DNA of 64,000 nt, taken from Candidatus Melainabacteria bacterium. GTDB lineage: Bacteria; Cyanobacteriota; Vampirovibrionia; 2-02-FULL-35-15. Position numbers and translations under genes: made by a program. Numbering within the stretch: position 1 is the first letter of the stretch; each line of letters opens with the position of its first letter. Shown here piece by piece: positions 7,499 to 14,502 of the stretch. The stretch spans positions 62,001-126,000 of the forward strand of contig JACPSL010000008.1 of the NCBI GenBank assembly GCA_016193285.1, written 5' to 3'. The notes below the pieces were generated by a model. The model searched no databases and had not been told where the DNA came from. It was given only the letters and a program-made list of their open reading frames with translations.

Positions 7499-8823
7499 TT
7501 AGTTACTTTTATCTCCCCACTAACAATTTTCTTTCTAATAAACAAATGCCAAGTATAAGCAATAACAGTTGGAATCATACAAATACTTACACCGATAAGC
7601 TGCTGCTTTAAAGTAATCCAACCATTTAACAAGGTAGGAAATGACCAATATAAAACAAACAAAGGACAAGCAACATATGCAATAAAGTCACAAATTGCAA
7701 CAGGTAATTTTTCTGGTCTTTCAATTTTATGATTAATATATTGCCACATAACACCAATTGCAATTAATATCCAGGTACCTATTCTCCAAATCGGCGGGTC
7801 TCTATAAATATTTGCAACATTAAAAATAATTAAAAATGAAAATATTAAAAATTCCAAGAAACCCATTATAGTAACCATTAAAAATATTGGTCTTTTAAAA
7901 AGTCTTGTTTCAGGTCCAAGATCAAAATAAGGAAGGATAATTACAGTAATTGGAACAAGCACTGTAAGAGCAGTTGCCCAAACAGGTTCCATATATTTTA
8001 AAAACTGATAAAGTGCTAAAAAGTACCAGTCAGAAAGAATTGGGAGTGGTGTAATACTAGGATCAGCTCTATGTCCAATTTGGGCAGGAAGAATAATAGC
8101 AGTTATACATACCATTGCAATTGGAAGACATGCAAGCTTCCAGGAAATATTTAATCTCTTATGTCCCATTTTATAGATGTAAAGTTCGTAAGCAATTAAA
8201 GCAAGCAAGGTAAAAGCAATATGAAATGCATAAAATCTTGTCATTGTTGCTTGACCAATTGAGCTGCCACCTAAAAGAATTTGTGATGTGTTGGCACCAA
8301 TATGAGTTGGTCCTAGTATATAAAACTGTTCTACATAAGTTGGAAAAGTTGCAAAAACTTTTGTTGCCCAAAATGCTCTTTGATTCCAAATTAAAAGGTA
8401 GCCTGTTAATCCTGAGTACATACCAAAAAGCAAAGTAATTAAAGCAATTGCTATATTGAATTCACGGTTTGGTTTATAGTCACAAGCAATAAACATCCGA
8501 TAAAGCCTCATAGTAGCTGCAATAATCAATGCATCAGTTCCATATTTATGTACGCCTCTAATAATTGAACCAAAAGGAATTTGTGTTTGTATTTTTACAA
8601 TTGAATCATAAGCCTCAGCAATAGATGGAATATAAATTGCCATTAGTAAACAACCAGATACAATTGTTACCATCCAAAAAAGCCATACAAGCGAGCCAAG
8701 TGTATACCAAGGATTTGTTTTTGCTTTATCAATATAGTGTTCATCAAAAATATCAATGCCATTAATGTGATCGATAACCCACTTTCTTGAAATTTCAAAA
8801 TATTGTTTTACTTTTTCTAACAT
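7495..8823 (-). CDS. Cytochrome b lacking the predicted haem bH ligands
   Basis: A 442-residue cytochrome b/b6-type protein with the N-terminal haem domain and a C-terminal subunit-IV-like part containing SDWYF where PEWY normally stands (quinol-oxidation site). Aligned to the sister cytochrome b at 6189-7307, His92 and His201 are retained. The partner ligands 14 residues on are replaced by Arg106 (IIAATMRLYRMF) and Tyr215 (LIAYELYIYKMG). In known cyt b, these two positions ligate the same haem (bH), so one whole haem seems to have been lost coherently. It follows a Rieske gene by 34 bases and overlaps the next gene by ATGA. The extended C-terminus (about residues 330-442) adds further helices. 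Confidence 0.85.
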   Translation of the reverse strand: MLEKVKQYFEISRKWVIDHINGIDIFDEHYIDKAKTNPWYTLGSLVWLFWMVTIVSGCLLMAIYIPSIAEAYDSIVKIQTQIPFGSIIRGVHKYGTDALIIAATMRLYRMFIACDYKPNREFNIAIALITLLFGMYSGLTGYLLIWNQRAFWATKVFATFPTYVEQFYILGPTHIGANTSQILLGGSSIGQATMTRFYAFHIAFTLLALIAYELYIYKMGHKRLNISWKLACLPIAMVCITAIILPAQIGHRADPSITPLPILSDWYFLALYQFLKYMEPVWATALTVLVPITVIILPYFDLGPETRLFKRPIFLMVTIMGFLEFLIFSFLIIFNVANIYRDPPIWRIGTWILIAIGVMWQYINHKIERPEKLPVAICDFIAYVACPLFVLYWSFPTLLNGWITLKQQLIGVSICMIPTVIAYTWHLFIRKKIVSGEIKVTK

Positions 8824-8836
8824 TCTATTTCATTCC

Positions 8837-8857
8837 CAATTTTCAATTTTCAATTCC
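8837..8857. repeat. CAATTTT heptamer repeat
   Basis: Three tandem heptamers (CAATTTT, CAATTTT, CAATTCC) fill the gap between the Rieske stop and the cytochrome b start. This places a repeat where a ribosome binding site would be expected. Confidence 0.6.
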
Positions 8858-9424
8858 CTACGCAATTCCTCCTGTTTCCAGATCAGTTATAACTAACTGA
8901 TTATTTTCAATCTTATAAGTAAATTTTCTTGGTGGTCTTGGTGCAGGACCTGAAACAACTTTTCCTTCTTTTTGGATATCAAAAACACTTAAGTGACATG
9001 GGCATGCAAAAACAGGCCCATCTGGTCTAAAGTTATATCCTTTAGCAACCTCATCAGGATCTGGAACATAGTTAAAAACACAACCAAGATGTGGACATAT
9101 TCTGCTGTAAACTGCAAACTCACCATTTGGAAGTCTTACAGCAAATCCAGGAATATCTCTTATCTGAGTACCTAATGCTGTGTACTCTTTATTTACTTGA
9201 GTAAAGTTAAAAGATTGTACATCAAAAGGTTTTGGAAATAATGAAAGATCAAACACTACAGGTTTTAAAGATTCTGGTAGATCGGGCCCTTGCATATAGT
9301 TAAGTGGTTTAATAGTTGGTTTTAAAAATCTCATAAAAGGAGAAAGTGCTGCAAATAAAGTACCTAAAACAGGTACTGCCAACATCACTTTTAATAATTC
9401 ACGTCTTGTTGTTTCTGTGTTCAT
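8858..9424 (-). CDS. Rieske [2Fe-2S] protein
   Basis: A 188-residue Rieske subunit of a quinol:cytochrome c/plastocyanin oxidoreductase. The N-terminus has a twin-arginine-like TTRRELLK before one hydrophobic anchor (VMLAVPVLGTLFAALSPF). The cluster motifs are CPHLGC (two of the ligands) and CPCH in the C-terminal third, giving the usual two Cys and two His plus a disulphide pair. It ends in FTYKIENNQLVITDLETGG, typical of the family's closing strands. It lies between a dihaem cytochrome c and cytochrome b, in the order of a bc/b6f-like operon. Function as the high-potential branch is well supported. Confidence 0.93.
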   Translation of the reverse strand: MNTETTRRELLKVMLAVPVLGTLFAALSPFMRFLKPTIKPLNYMQGPDLPESLKPVVFDLSLFPKPFDVQSFNFTQVNKEYTALGTQIRDIPGFAVRLPNGEFAVYSRICPHLGCVFNYVPDPDEVAKGYNFRPDGPVFACPCHLSVFDIQKEGKVVSGPAPRPPRKFTYKIENNQLVITDLETGGIA

Positions 9425-9430
9425 CTTATA

Positions 9431-10201
9431 TTATTTTTTCTCTTTTCCATTAAATAATTTCTCTTGTCTTAAAATATCTACTTCTGTAGAATAACCAAAA
9501 TGTCTTACATACTTGACAAGCTCCCATCTAAATTTTTCATCAAAGGTAAAATGTTTGTCTTTATCAATTCTATTTGCCCATGGTGGCATTGCAGTCCATG
9601 GAATACCATTTGATATTCTTTCAAATAAATGCTCATCAGTTTTCTCATAAAACTTGTCAAACTGATTAAAGTTAGCAGGTGGAGGATTTAAGTAATAATG
9701 CAGTGGTCCATCTGCAAATCCTCGTGTTCCATGACACACACCACAGTTAGAAGCAAATTTTATTCTTGTATCTTCAAAATCTTTTGGCATTCCAAAAAGC
9801 TCATAGCGCAAATACATTACAATATCCCATCTCTCTATCTTGGTAAGCTTATCTTTAAATGAGGGATGTTTACTATTACTAGTTATTACTTTAAATAATG
9901 TAGATGGAGTAACACTATTCACATACTTCAAAGTAAAATTATGTTTCCTTTTTTCGTATCTAAAACCATGACACTGAGAGCAATTCTGAGCAAACAATTT
10001 TTTACCTTCAACTACAGATGGATCTTTTGTAGGATATGCAAAATCTTCTTTTGCTGCTTCTTTGCTAATTAATGGTTTTTGCTCAGAAGGTAAACTAATG
10101 TTTTTTAATTGAAAATTGGACTGACAAGCGGTTAAAAATAATCCAATCGAAAAAACAAATAAAACCAGTATTATTGTTTTTATATTTTTTCTACTCCCCA
10201 T
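9431..10201 (-). CDS. Dihaem c-type cytochrome lipoprotein
   Basis: A 256-residue exported cytochrome with a lipobox-like signal (FSIGLFLTACQS, lipid Cys near residue 26). Two haem-c motifs are present: CSQCH near residue 73 and CGVCH near residue 153, each followed by an axial Met candidate region (for example TAMPPWANR). In position it would replace cytochrome c1/f as electron acceptor from the Rieske protein and could hand electrons to the adjacent cbb3-type oxidase. It is separated from the Rieske start by 6 bases. The fold resembles two fused mono-haem domains rather than a cyt c1. Confidence 0.88.
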   Translation of the reverse strand: MGSRKNIKTIILVLFVFSIGLFLTACQSNFQLKNISLPSEQKPLISKEAAKEDFAYPTKDPSVVEGKKLFAQNCSQCHGFRYEKRKHNFTLKYVNSVTPSTLFKVITSNSKHPSFKDKLTKIERWDIVMYLRYELFGMPKDFEDTRIKFASNCGVCHGTRGFADGPLHYYLNPPPANFNQFDKFYEKTDEHLFERISNGIPWTAMPPWANRIDKDKHFTFDEKFRWELVKYVRHFGYSTEVDILRQEKLFNGKEKK

Positions 10202-10222
10202 CTTATTTTTTTACCTTAATTT

Positions 10223-10242
10223 GGGCAGGTCATGACCTGCCC
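10223..10242. repeat. Perfect 20-base palindrome in the oxidase operon
   Basis: GGGCAGGTCATGACCTGCCC, followed by CTAC but without the matching GTAG on the left. It lies between the cytochrome c and the 55-aa membrane protein, and could be a truncated family member or an mRNA-processing hairpin. Confidence 0.7.
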
Positions 10243-10249
10243 CTACACT

Positions 10250-10417
10250 TTAATAACCAAAAAACGGTACCCAAGAAATTAATGCCCATATAAAAACTAA
10301 AATAAAAAGTACTATTAAAAAAACTGGTGGTTTATGTTCGCCCATGCGGTACTCTTCTGGTTTTGTAATTTTTGGTACCTGACAAAGCGGCTTATATTCT
10401 GTAATTTGTTCATCCAT
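10250..10417 (-). CDS. Small membrane protein of the cbb3 operon
   Basis: A 55-residue protein (ATG at 10417, MDEQITEYKPLCQVPKITKP) with one C-terminal helix (PPVFLIVLFILVFIWALISWVPFFGY). An in-frame upstream start at 10450 is less likely because it lies well inside ccoQ. It overlaps the ccoQ-like gene by 8 bases. In size and position it is like the single-helix anchor part of CcoP left after the haem domain moved to CcoO; this is inference. Confidence 0.65.
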   Translation of the reverse strand: MDEQITEYKPLCQVPKITKPEEYRMGEHKPPVFLIVLFILVFIWALISWVPFFGY

Positions 10418-10607
10418 TGCTGTGAGTCTCCTTATCGTTAAACATATCAAACTTACTTTTTTCGAGATCTTTTAACTGTCCAGATGTTAATGCCCAAATA
10501 AAAAATATTAATGCAATAAAAAAAGTTATAAAACAAAACCATGCAAACATCCCTAGTCCTGGCTGTGCAATTAAGTCATGAATTATTTCTTGTACTGTTA
10601 CATTCAT
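10410..10607 (-). CDS. ccoQ: CcoQ/FixQ-like oxidase subunit
   Basis: A 65-residue single-helix protein (GMFAWFCFITFFIALIFFIWAL) with a charged cytoplasmic tail, lying directly after ccoO in a cbb3 operon. Size, topology and place match CcoQ, which stabilises the oxidase; sequence identity in this family is always low, so the symbol rests mainly on context. Confidence 0.65.
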   Translation of the reverse strand: MNVTVQEIIHDLIAQPGLGMFAWFCFITFFIALIFFIWALTSGQLKDLEKSKFDMFNDKETHSNG

Positions 10608-10625
10608 ATAATTGTCAATTCCCTC

Positions 10626-11555
10626 CTAATGCCCTTCTCTTAAAATCATTGCAGGTTTTTGAGAATTTAATTCTGCTTCTGAAATTTTATTTTGGCGGAC
10701 CCATTTTTCCGAATCTAAATCCTCATATGATTTTGGATATACTTCATTTTCTCTTGGAAGTATCTTTAAAAATGCAACCAGATACCATCTTTGTTCTTCA
10801 GTAAGTAACTTGCCCCACTGTGGCATTCTAGTTCCTGGCACACCTTCAGTAATTCTCCAAAACCAAGTTATGTCGTCATAATCCTTGTAAAATGGTCTTG
10901 AGAAATTTGCTGGTTTCTTTGAAAGTGCAATTGCATTTGGACCATTACCTAAACCATGAGTACCATGACAAGTCGCGCAATTTTGTTGAAAAATTCCTCT
11001 CCCTGCATTACTAGCTGCAGAACTATTAACATCCATCTTTCTTTTTTCTAAAACTTTTTCCAGCTCATCAGGATGATAAATTCTTTTGTATTTTACAATC
11101 CTTTTTTTTCCTAAAGATTGGATATAAGCAACAAGAGCTTTCATCTCATCATCTTTCAAGTAATTAAACGGTGGCATAACAGAACCAGGTGTAGTACTTC
11201 TTGGACCTTTAAAATGTGCAATATGCCATGCATCAGGATGTTTTCCACCTTCGTTGGATAAATCAGGACCAGTTCGAATTGTACCTAAAAGATTGGGAGT
11301 GTCATAAACATAATCGCCAGCTAAAACTAAAGGTCCAAAGTCTCTATCTTGAGGTCTTACAAATTGACTATGACAATTTACACAACCTTCTCTTATATAA
11401 ATTTTTCTACCTTGTTCTTCTAATGAAGTCCTAACAAATGCAAACTCAGAAGGTGCTGGTCTAAAAATAAAATTTGGCAATAAAACAGTAGCAAAAATAA
11501 TTCCACTGAATGAAAGCAAGAGAACAATTGCTGGAAGTACGTAATTTTTGTTCAT
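10626..11555 (-). CDS. ccoO: Fused CcoO-CcoP-type dihaem subunit of cbb3 oxidase
   Basis: A 309-residue membrane-anchored cytochrome c of the cbb3 oxidase. After one N-terminal helix (VLPAIVLLLSFSGIIFATVLL), the CcoO signature CVNCHSQFVRP (near residue 58) and the RTGPDLSNEGG and MPPFNYL stretches identify FixO/CcoO. A second cytochrome c domain follows with CATCH (near residue 193) and a typical RMPQWGKLL Met ligand. The second domain fits a CcoP module, so the usual two subunits appear fused. Lying after ccoN and before ccoQ, it should carry electrons to the haem b/b3-CuB centre. Confidence 0.88.
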   Translation of the reverse strand: MNKNYVLPAIVLLLSFSGIIFATVLLPNFIFRPAPSEFAFVRTSLEEQGRKIYIREGCVNCHSQFVRPQDRDFGPLVLAGDYVYDTPNLLGTIRTGPDLSNEGGKHPDAWHIAHFKGPRSTTPGSVMPPFNYLKDDEMKALVAYIQSLGKKRIVKYKRIYHPDELEKVLEKRKMDVNSSAASNAGRGIFQQNCATCHGTHGLGNGPNAIALSKKPANFSRPFYKDYDDITWFWRITEGVPGTRMPQWGKLLTEEQRWYLVAFLKILPRENEVYPKSYEDLDSEKWVRQNKISEAELNSQKPAMILREGH

Positions 11556-11567
11556 TTTCTTTCTGTC

Positions 11568-11615
11568 ACCGTCTCCCAGTTTCTCCGTCTCTCCGTTTCG
11601 CCGTTTCGCCGTTTC
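11568..11615. repeat. CCGTTTCG octamer tandem repeat
   Basis: About six degenerate octamers (from ACCGTCTC through TCCGTTTC to GCCGTTTC) fill the space between ccoN and ccoO. The period is 8, like the repeat at 4020-4058. Confidence 0.75.
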
Positions 11616-11619
11616 TGTT

Positions 11620-12999
11620 CTATTTTGCTGGCACCATTGCAGGCTCTACATCCTCGGCATCAAGTGGTTTTACTTCTCTTACAGTTTGAATAACATTTAA
11701 CAAAAGCAAAATATTTCCAAACCACATTAAGCTTCCACCAATTGCTCTAAATATCCAATATGGAACCATTTCAAGTCCCCATGTACTAATTGGCATTTGT
11801 GCATGCCATCCTGCTGCTTGAACTAATCCACCAATTGTAAATGCACTAAAGAAAATAAAAAATCCAATTAATGTAAACCAGTAATGTGCTCTTGCTAAAC
11901 TAACACTATACATTTGTTTATTTAATACTCTTGGTAATATGTAATAAATTGCACCAAAATTAAAAAATGAAAATGTCCCAAGAAGTGCAACATGAGCATG
12001 TCCTGGAACCCACTGTGAAAAATGAAGGTACCAGTTAATAGATCTAGTTGCTTGAAATGGCCCTTGAATACAAGTAACAAGGTAAAAGAATGCACCAGTT
12101 AAAACAAATCTTAATGGCAAATTATTTGCAAGCTGCCACCAGTTTCCTTTCATTGTCATAAAGAAATTTGTAAGGACAGTAACAACAGGAATAACAAGCG
12201 CTATGCTAAAAACTACTGCAAGTGCTTTTAACCATTCTGGAACTGGGGCTTGCAAAATGTGATGTGTCCCTGTAGGTGCATAGAAAAAAGCAATAGTCCA
12301 AAATCCAAGCATTGAAAGGCTATGACTCCAAAGTGGACAGCCACTAAGTTTTGGAATCATATAATAAGCAATTCCAACTCCAAGTGTTGTAAACCACATT
12401 CCAAGAATATTATGGCCGTAAAACCAATTTACAATTCCATCATTTAATCCTTCAAGCCTTATAAATGTTCTATTTCCAATAAAATAAACAAGCGGCATCC
12501 AAAAAAATGTACCTAAGATGTACCACATACTTACATACAATTTTTTTACAGTTCGTGTCATTGTAGTCATATAAACAATATATGAAAGTGTAAGCAAACC
12601 AACTAAAACTATTACATCAATGGGAACTGGAAACTCAGCATATTCACGCCCTTCAGTGTATCCATTAGTTATACAAATAATGCCACCCCAAATCGCAAGG
12701 TTCCAAACAAGACAAATAAAATTTGCAAGTTTTTCACTAAATAATTTTGATCTTGTAAGAGTCGGAACTATATAAAGAATAATTCCAATGTTTGCCATAC
12801 TTAGCCAACCAAATGCAACAGTGTTTACATGTGCTGGTCTTAGTCTTGAAAAAGTAATTTGTGGAATTCCAGAACTTATATCTGGAGCAGTAAATTCTAT
12901 AGCCCCAATTAAGCCCATTGTCATTCCAACAACTAACCAAAAGACTGCACTAACAATAAAATTTCTACTTGCTGAATTTTCTTTATCTGAGAAAAACAT
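11620..12999 (-). CDS. ccoN: cbb3-type cytochrome c oxidase subunit I
   Basis: A 459-residue haem-copper oxidase with about 12 membrane helices. The haem b ligands are in RPAHVNTVAFGW and WVPGHAHVALLG; the CuB ligands are in FYGHNILGMWF and the HH pair of TGTHHILQAPVPEW; the catalytic Tyr of the cbb3 type is expected in VGIAYYMIPK. This marks a high-affinity, microaerobic terminal oxidase. It is the first gene of the long respiratory cluster; the 220 bases upstream contain no other gene and probably its promoter. No fixGHIS/ccoGHIS assembly genes are in the window. Confidence 0.95.
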   Translation of the reverse strand: MFFSDKENSASRNFIVSAVFWLVVGMTMGLIGAIEFTAPDISSGIPQITFSRLRPAHVNTVAFGWLSMANIGIILYIVPTLTRSKLFSEKLANFICLVWNLAIWGGIICITNGYTEGREYAEFPVPIDVIVLVGLLTLSYIVYMTTMTRTVKKLYVSMWYILGTFFWMPLVYFIGNRTFIRLEGLNDGIVNWFYGHNILGMWFTTLGVGIAYYMIPKLSGCPLWSHSLSMLGFWTIAFFYAPTGTHHILQAPVPEWLKALAVVFSIALVIPVVTVLTNFFMTMKGNWWQLANNLPLRFVLTGAFFYLVTCIQGPFQATRSINWYLHFSQWVPGHAHVALLGTFSFFNFGAIYYILPRVLNKQMYSVSLARAHYWFTLIGFFIFFSAFTIGGLVQAAGWHAQMPISTWGLEMVPYWIFRAIGGSLMWFGNILLLLNVIQTVREVKPLDAEDVEPAMVPAK

Positions 13000-13019
13000 T
13001 TTTTATCTATAACAAGATA

Positions 13020-13046
13020 ATTGTATAAAAAAATAAAACAAATCAA
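13020..13046 (-). promoter_or_regulatory. Possible promoter of the respiratory operon
   Basis: On the minus strand TTGATT is followed after about 15 bases by TACAAT, some 20 bases before the ccoN ATG. The spacer is short, so the call is tentative. No clear FNR palindrome was seen. Confidence 0.35.
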
Positions 13047-13220
13047 TCATAAAATAGGATTTTCTTTACAGAAGAAAATAAATATGTAAATTTAATTCTA
13101 TATTGCAAGTCCGGAACTTAACAGGAACAATTTTATTATCACTCATACCTTTTGATAACCCACACAGAGAGCAGGTTTTAGAAGGAACTGTAAATTATTT
13201 TTTATCGACATCGTAGAGGT

Positions 13221-14498
13221 ATGAATAAAACAAAAGCACCTGTACAAGCAGAAGATCTTTTAAAAATCATTAATCCTAAATTTACAAACATTGAAGATTC
13301 TTATCTAAGCACTAGCAGTTACTACCTAAGAGAAACTTGGCGAAACACCCCTCGTAATTGGGGACATCCAATGCATGGCATGGCATCTAGGTCTGGTTCT
13401 TTTCCACCGGCATTGGCAGATTATTTTATAAGTAATTTTTCAAATGTTGGTGATTTAGTTTTAGATCCTTATTCAGGCAAAGGTACTGCTCCATACCAAG
13501 CATGTTTGTTAGATCGTGCTGGATTTGGAGTAGATGTAACACCTGAAGCATATGTTTTAACAGGAGCAAAAATAAATCTTATAAAACATGAAGAAGCAGT
13601 AGATTATTTAAAATCAATAAGATTTGGTGTGTCTGAAACAAACATTAGAGATATACCTCAAGATGTAAAAGTTTTCTTTTCAACTAAAACACTTGCTCAA
13701 ATTCTTGTAATAAAAGAAAAACTTTTAGAAGATTTCAATCTTGATACAAGTAAGATTGACTATTCAAATGGTGTTGTCTTTCATGAAGCTAAAACAAAAA
13801 AAGAACAATGTGCACAATATTGGCTTGGAGTATTAATTGGTATTTTACATGGTTCATCAAGTTATAGTTTAAGCTTGCCTTGTTCTCATTCATTTTCAAT
13901 GGCACCTACTTACACAAAAAACTATGCAAGAAAACATAATTTAAAAAAACCTGATAAAAATGTAATTCATTGTATGATTGAAAGATCTTTTTATCTTCAG
14001 AGTGCAGGTATTGCTTGTGTTTCAGGGAAAGCATTCCTTGGAAAAGCTCAGGAACTCCCGGATAGCTGGGAAGAAAAGTTTGATCTTATTGTTACTTCTC
14101 CTCCATATTTTACAGCTCAAAGTTATCCATGGGATAACTGGCTTCGTGAGTGGCTTTTAGGTTTTGACTTTAAAGAAGTAAGAAAACAAGTAACTCAAAC
14201 TGCAAGCTATGAGAAATATTCTCTTGCAATGTATCAGTTTTTAAGAGAAGCTTATAGAGTTCTTAAAAGAGGCCAAAGAGCATTTGTAGTAGTAGGCGAT
14301 GTGACTAAAAAATCCACTAGTGGGAAATTTATTATTAAGACAAGTAATATAATTGCTCATGAAGCAAAAAGAGTTGGTTTTGAAGTGGATTTAATTATTA
14401 ACGATGACATTCCACCTACAAGCAGATATAATTCATCCTTTTTAAAAACGAATCAAGGATTACAAATAGATAGAATTGTTTGTTTAAGGAAGAATTAA
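13221..14498 (+). CDS. Orphan DNA (N4-cytosine/N6-adenine) methyltransferase
   Basis: A 425-residue SAM-dependent amino-methyltransferase. Motif I is DPYSGKGT (about residue 82) and the catalytic motif IV is TSPPY (about residue 291), with a roughly 200-residue segment between that may recognise DNA. This motif order matches the alpha class. The C-terminal LREAYRVLKRGQRAFVVVGD is the usual motif V-VI strand. No restriction endonuclease or specificity gene lies beside it, so it could be regulatory or a remnant of a restriction system. A short decaying open frame just upstream may be a gene remnant. The ATG at 13221 lies one base after GAGG, an unusually tight spacing. Confidence 0.82.
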   Translation: MNKTKAPVQAEDLLKIINPKFTNIEDSYLSTSSYYLRETWRNTPRNWGHPMHGMASRSGSFPPALADYFISNFSNVGDLVLDPYSGKGTAPYQACLLDRAGFGVDVTPEAYVLTGAKINLIKHEEAVDYLKSIRFGVSETNIRDIPQDVKVFFSTKTLAQILVIKEKLLEDFNLDTSKIDYSNGVVFHEAKTKKEQCAQYWLGVLIGILHGSSSYSLSLPCSHSFSMAPTYTKNYARKHNLKKPDKNVIHCMIERSFYLQSAGIACVSGKAFLGKAQELPDSWEEKFDLIVTSPPYFTAQSYPWDNWLREWLLGFDFKEVRKQVTQTASYEKYSLAMYQFLREAYRVLKRGQRAFVVVGDVTKKSTSGKFIIKTSNIIAHEAKRVGFEVDLIINDDIPPTSRYNSSFLKTNQGLQIDRIVCLRKN

Positions 14499-14502
14499 GT
14501 TT

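Noticed and set aside
13082-13213. Short open frame (NLTGTILLSLIPFDNPHREQ...) before the methyltransferase
   Set aside because: No ATG, no ribosome binding site and no family; perhaps a remnant, but not supportable as a gene.
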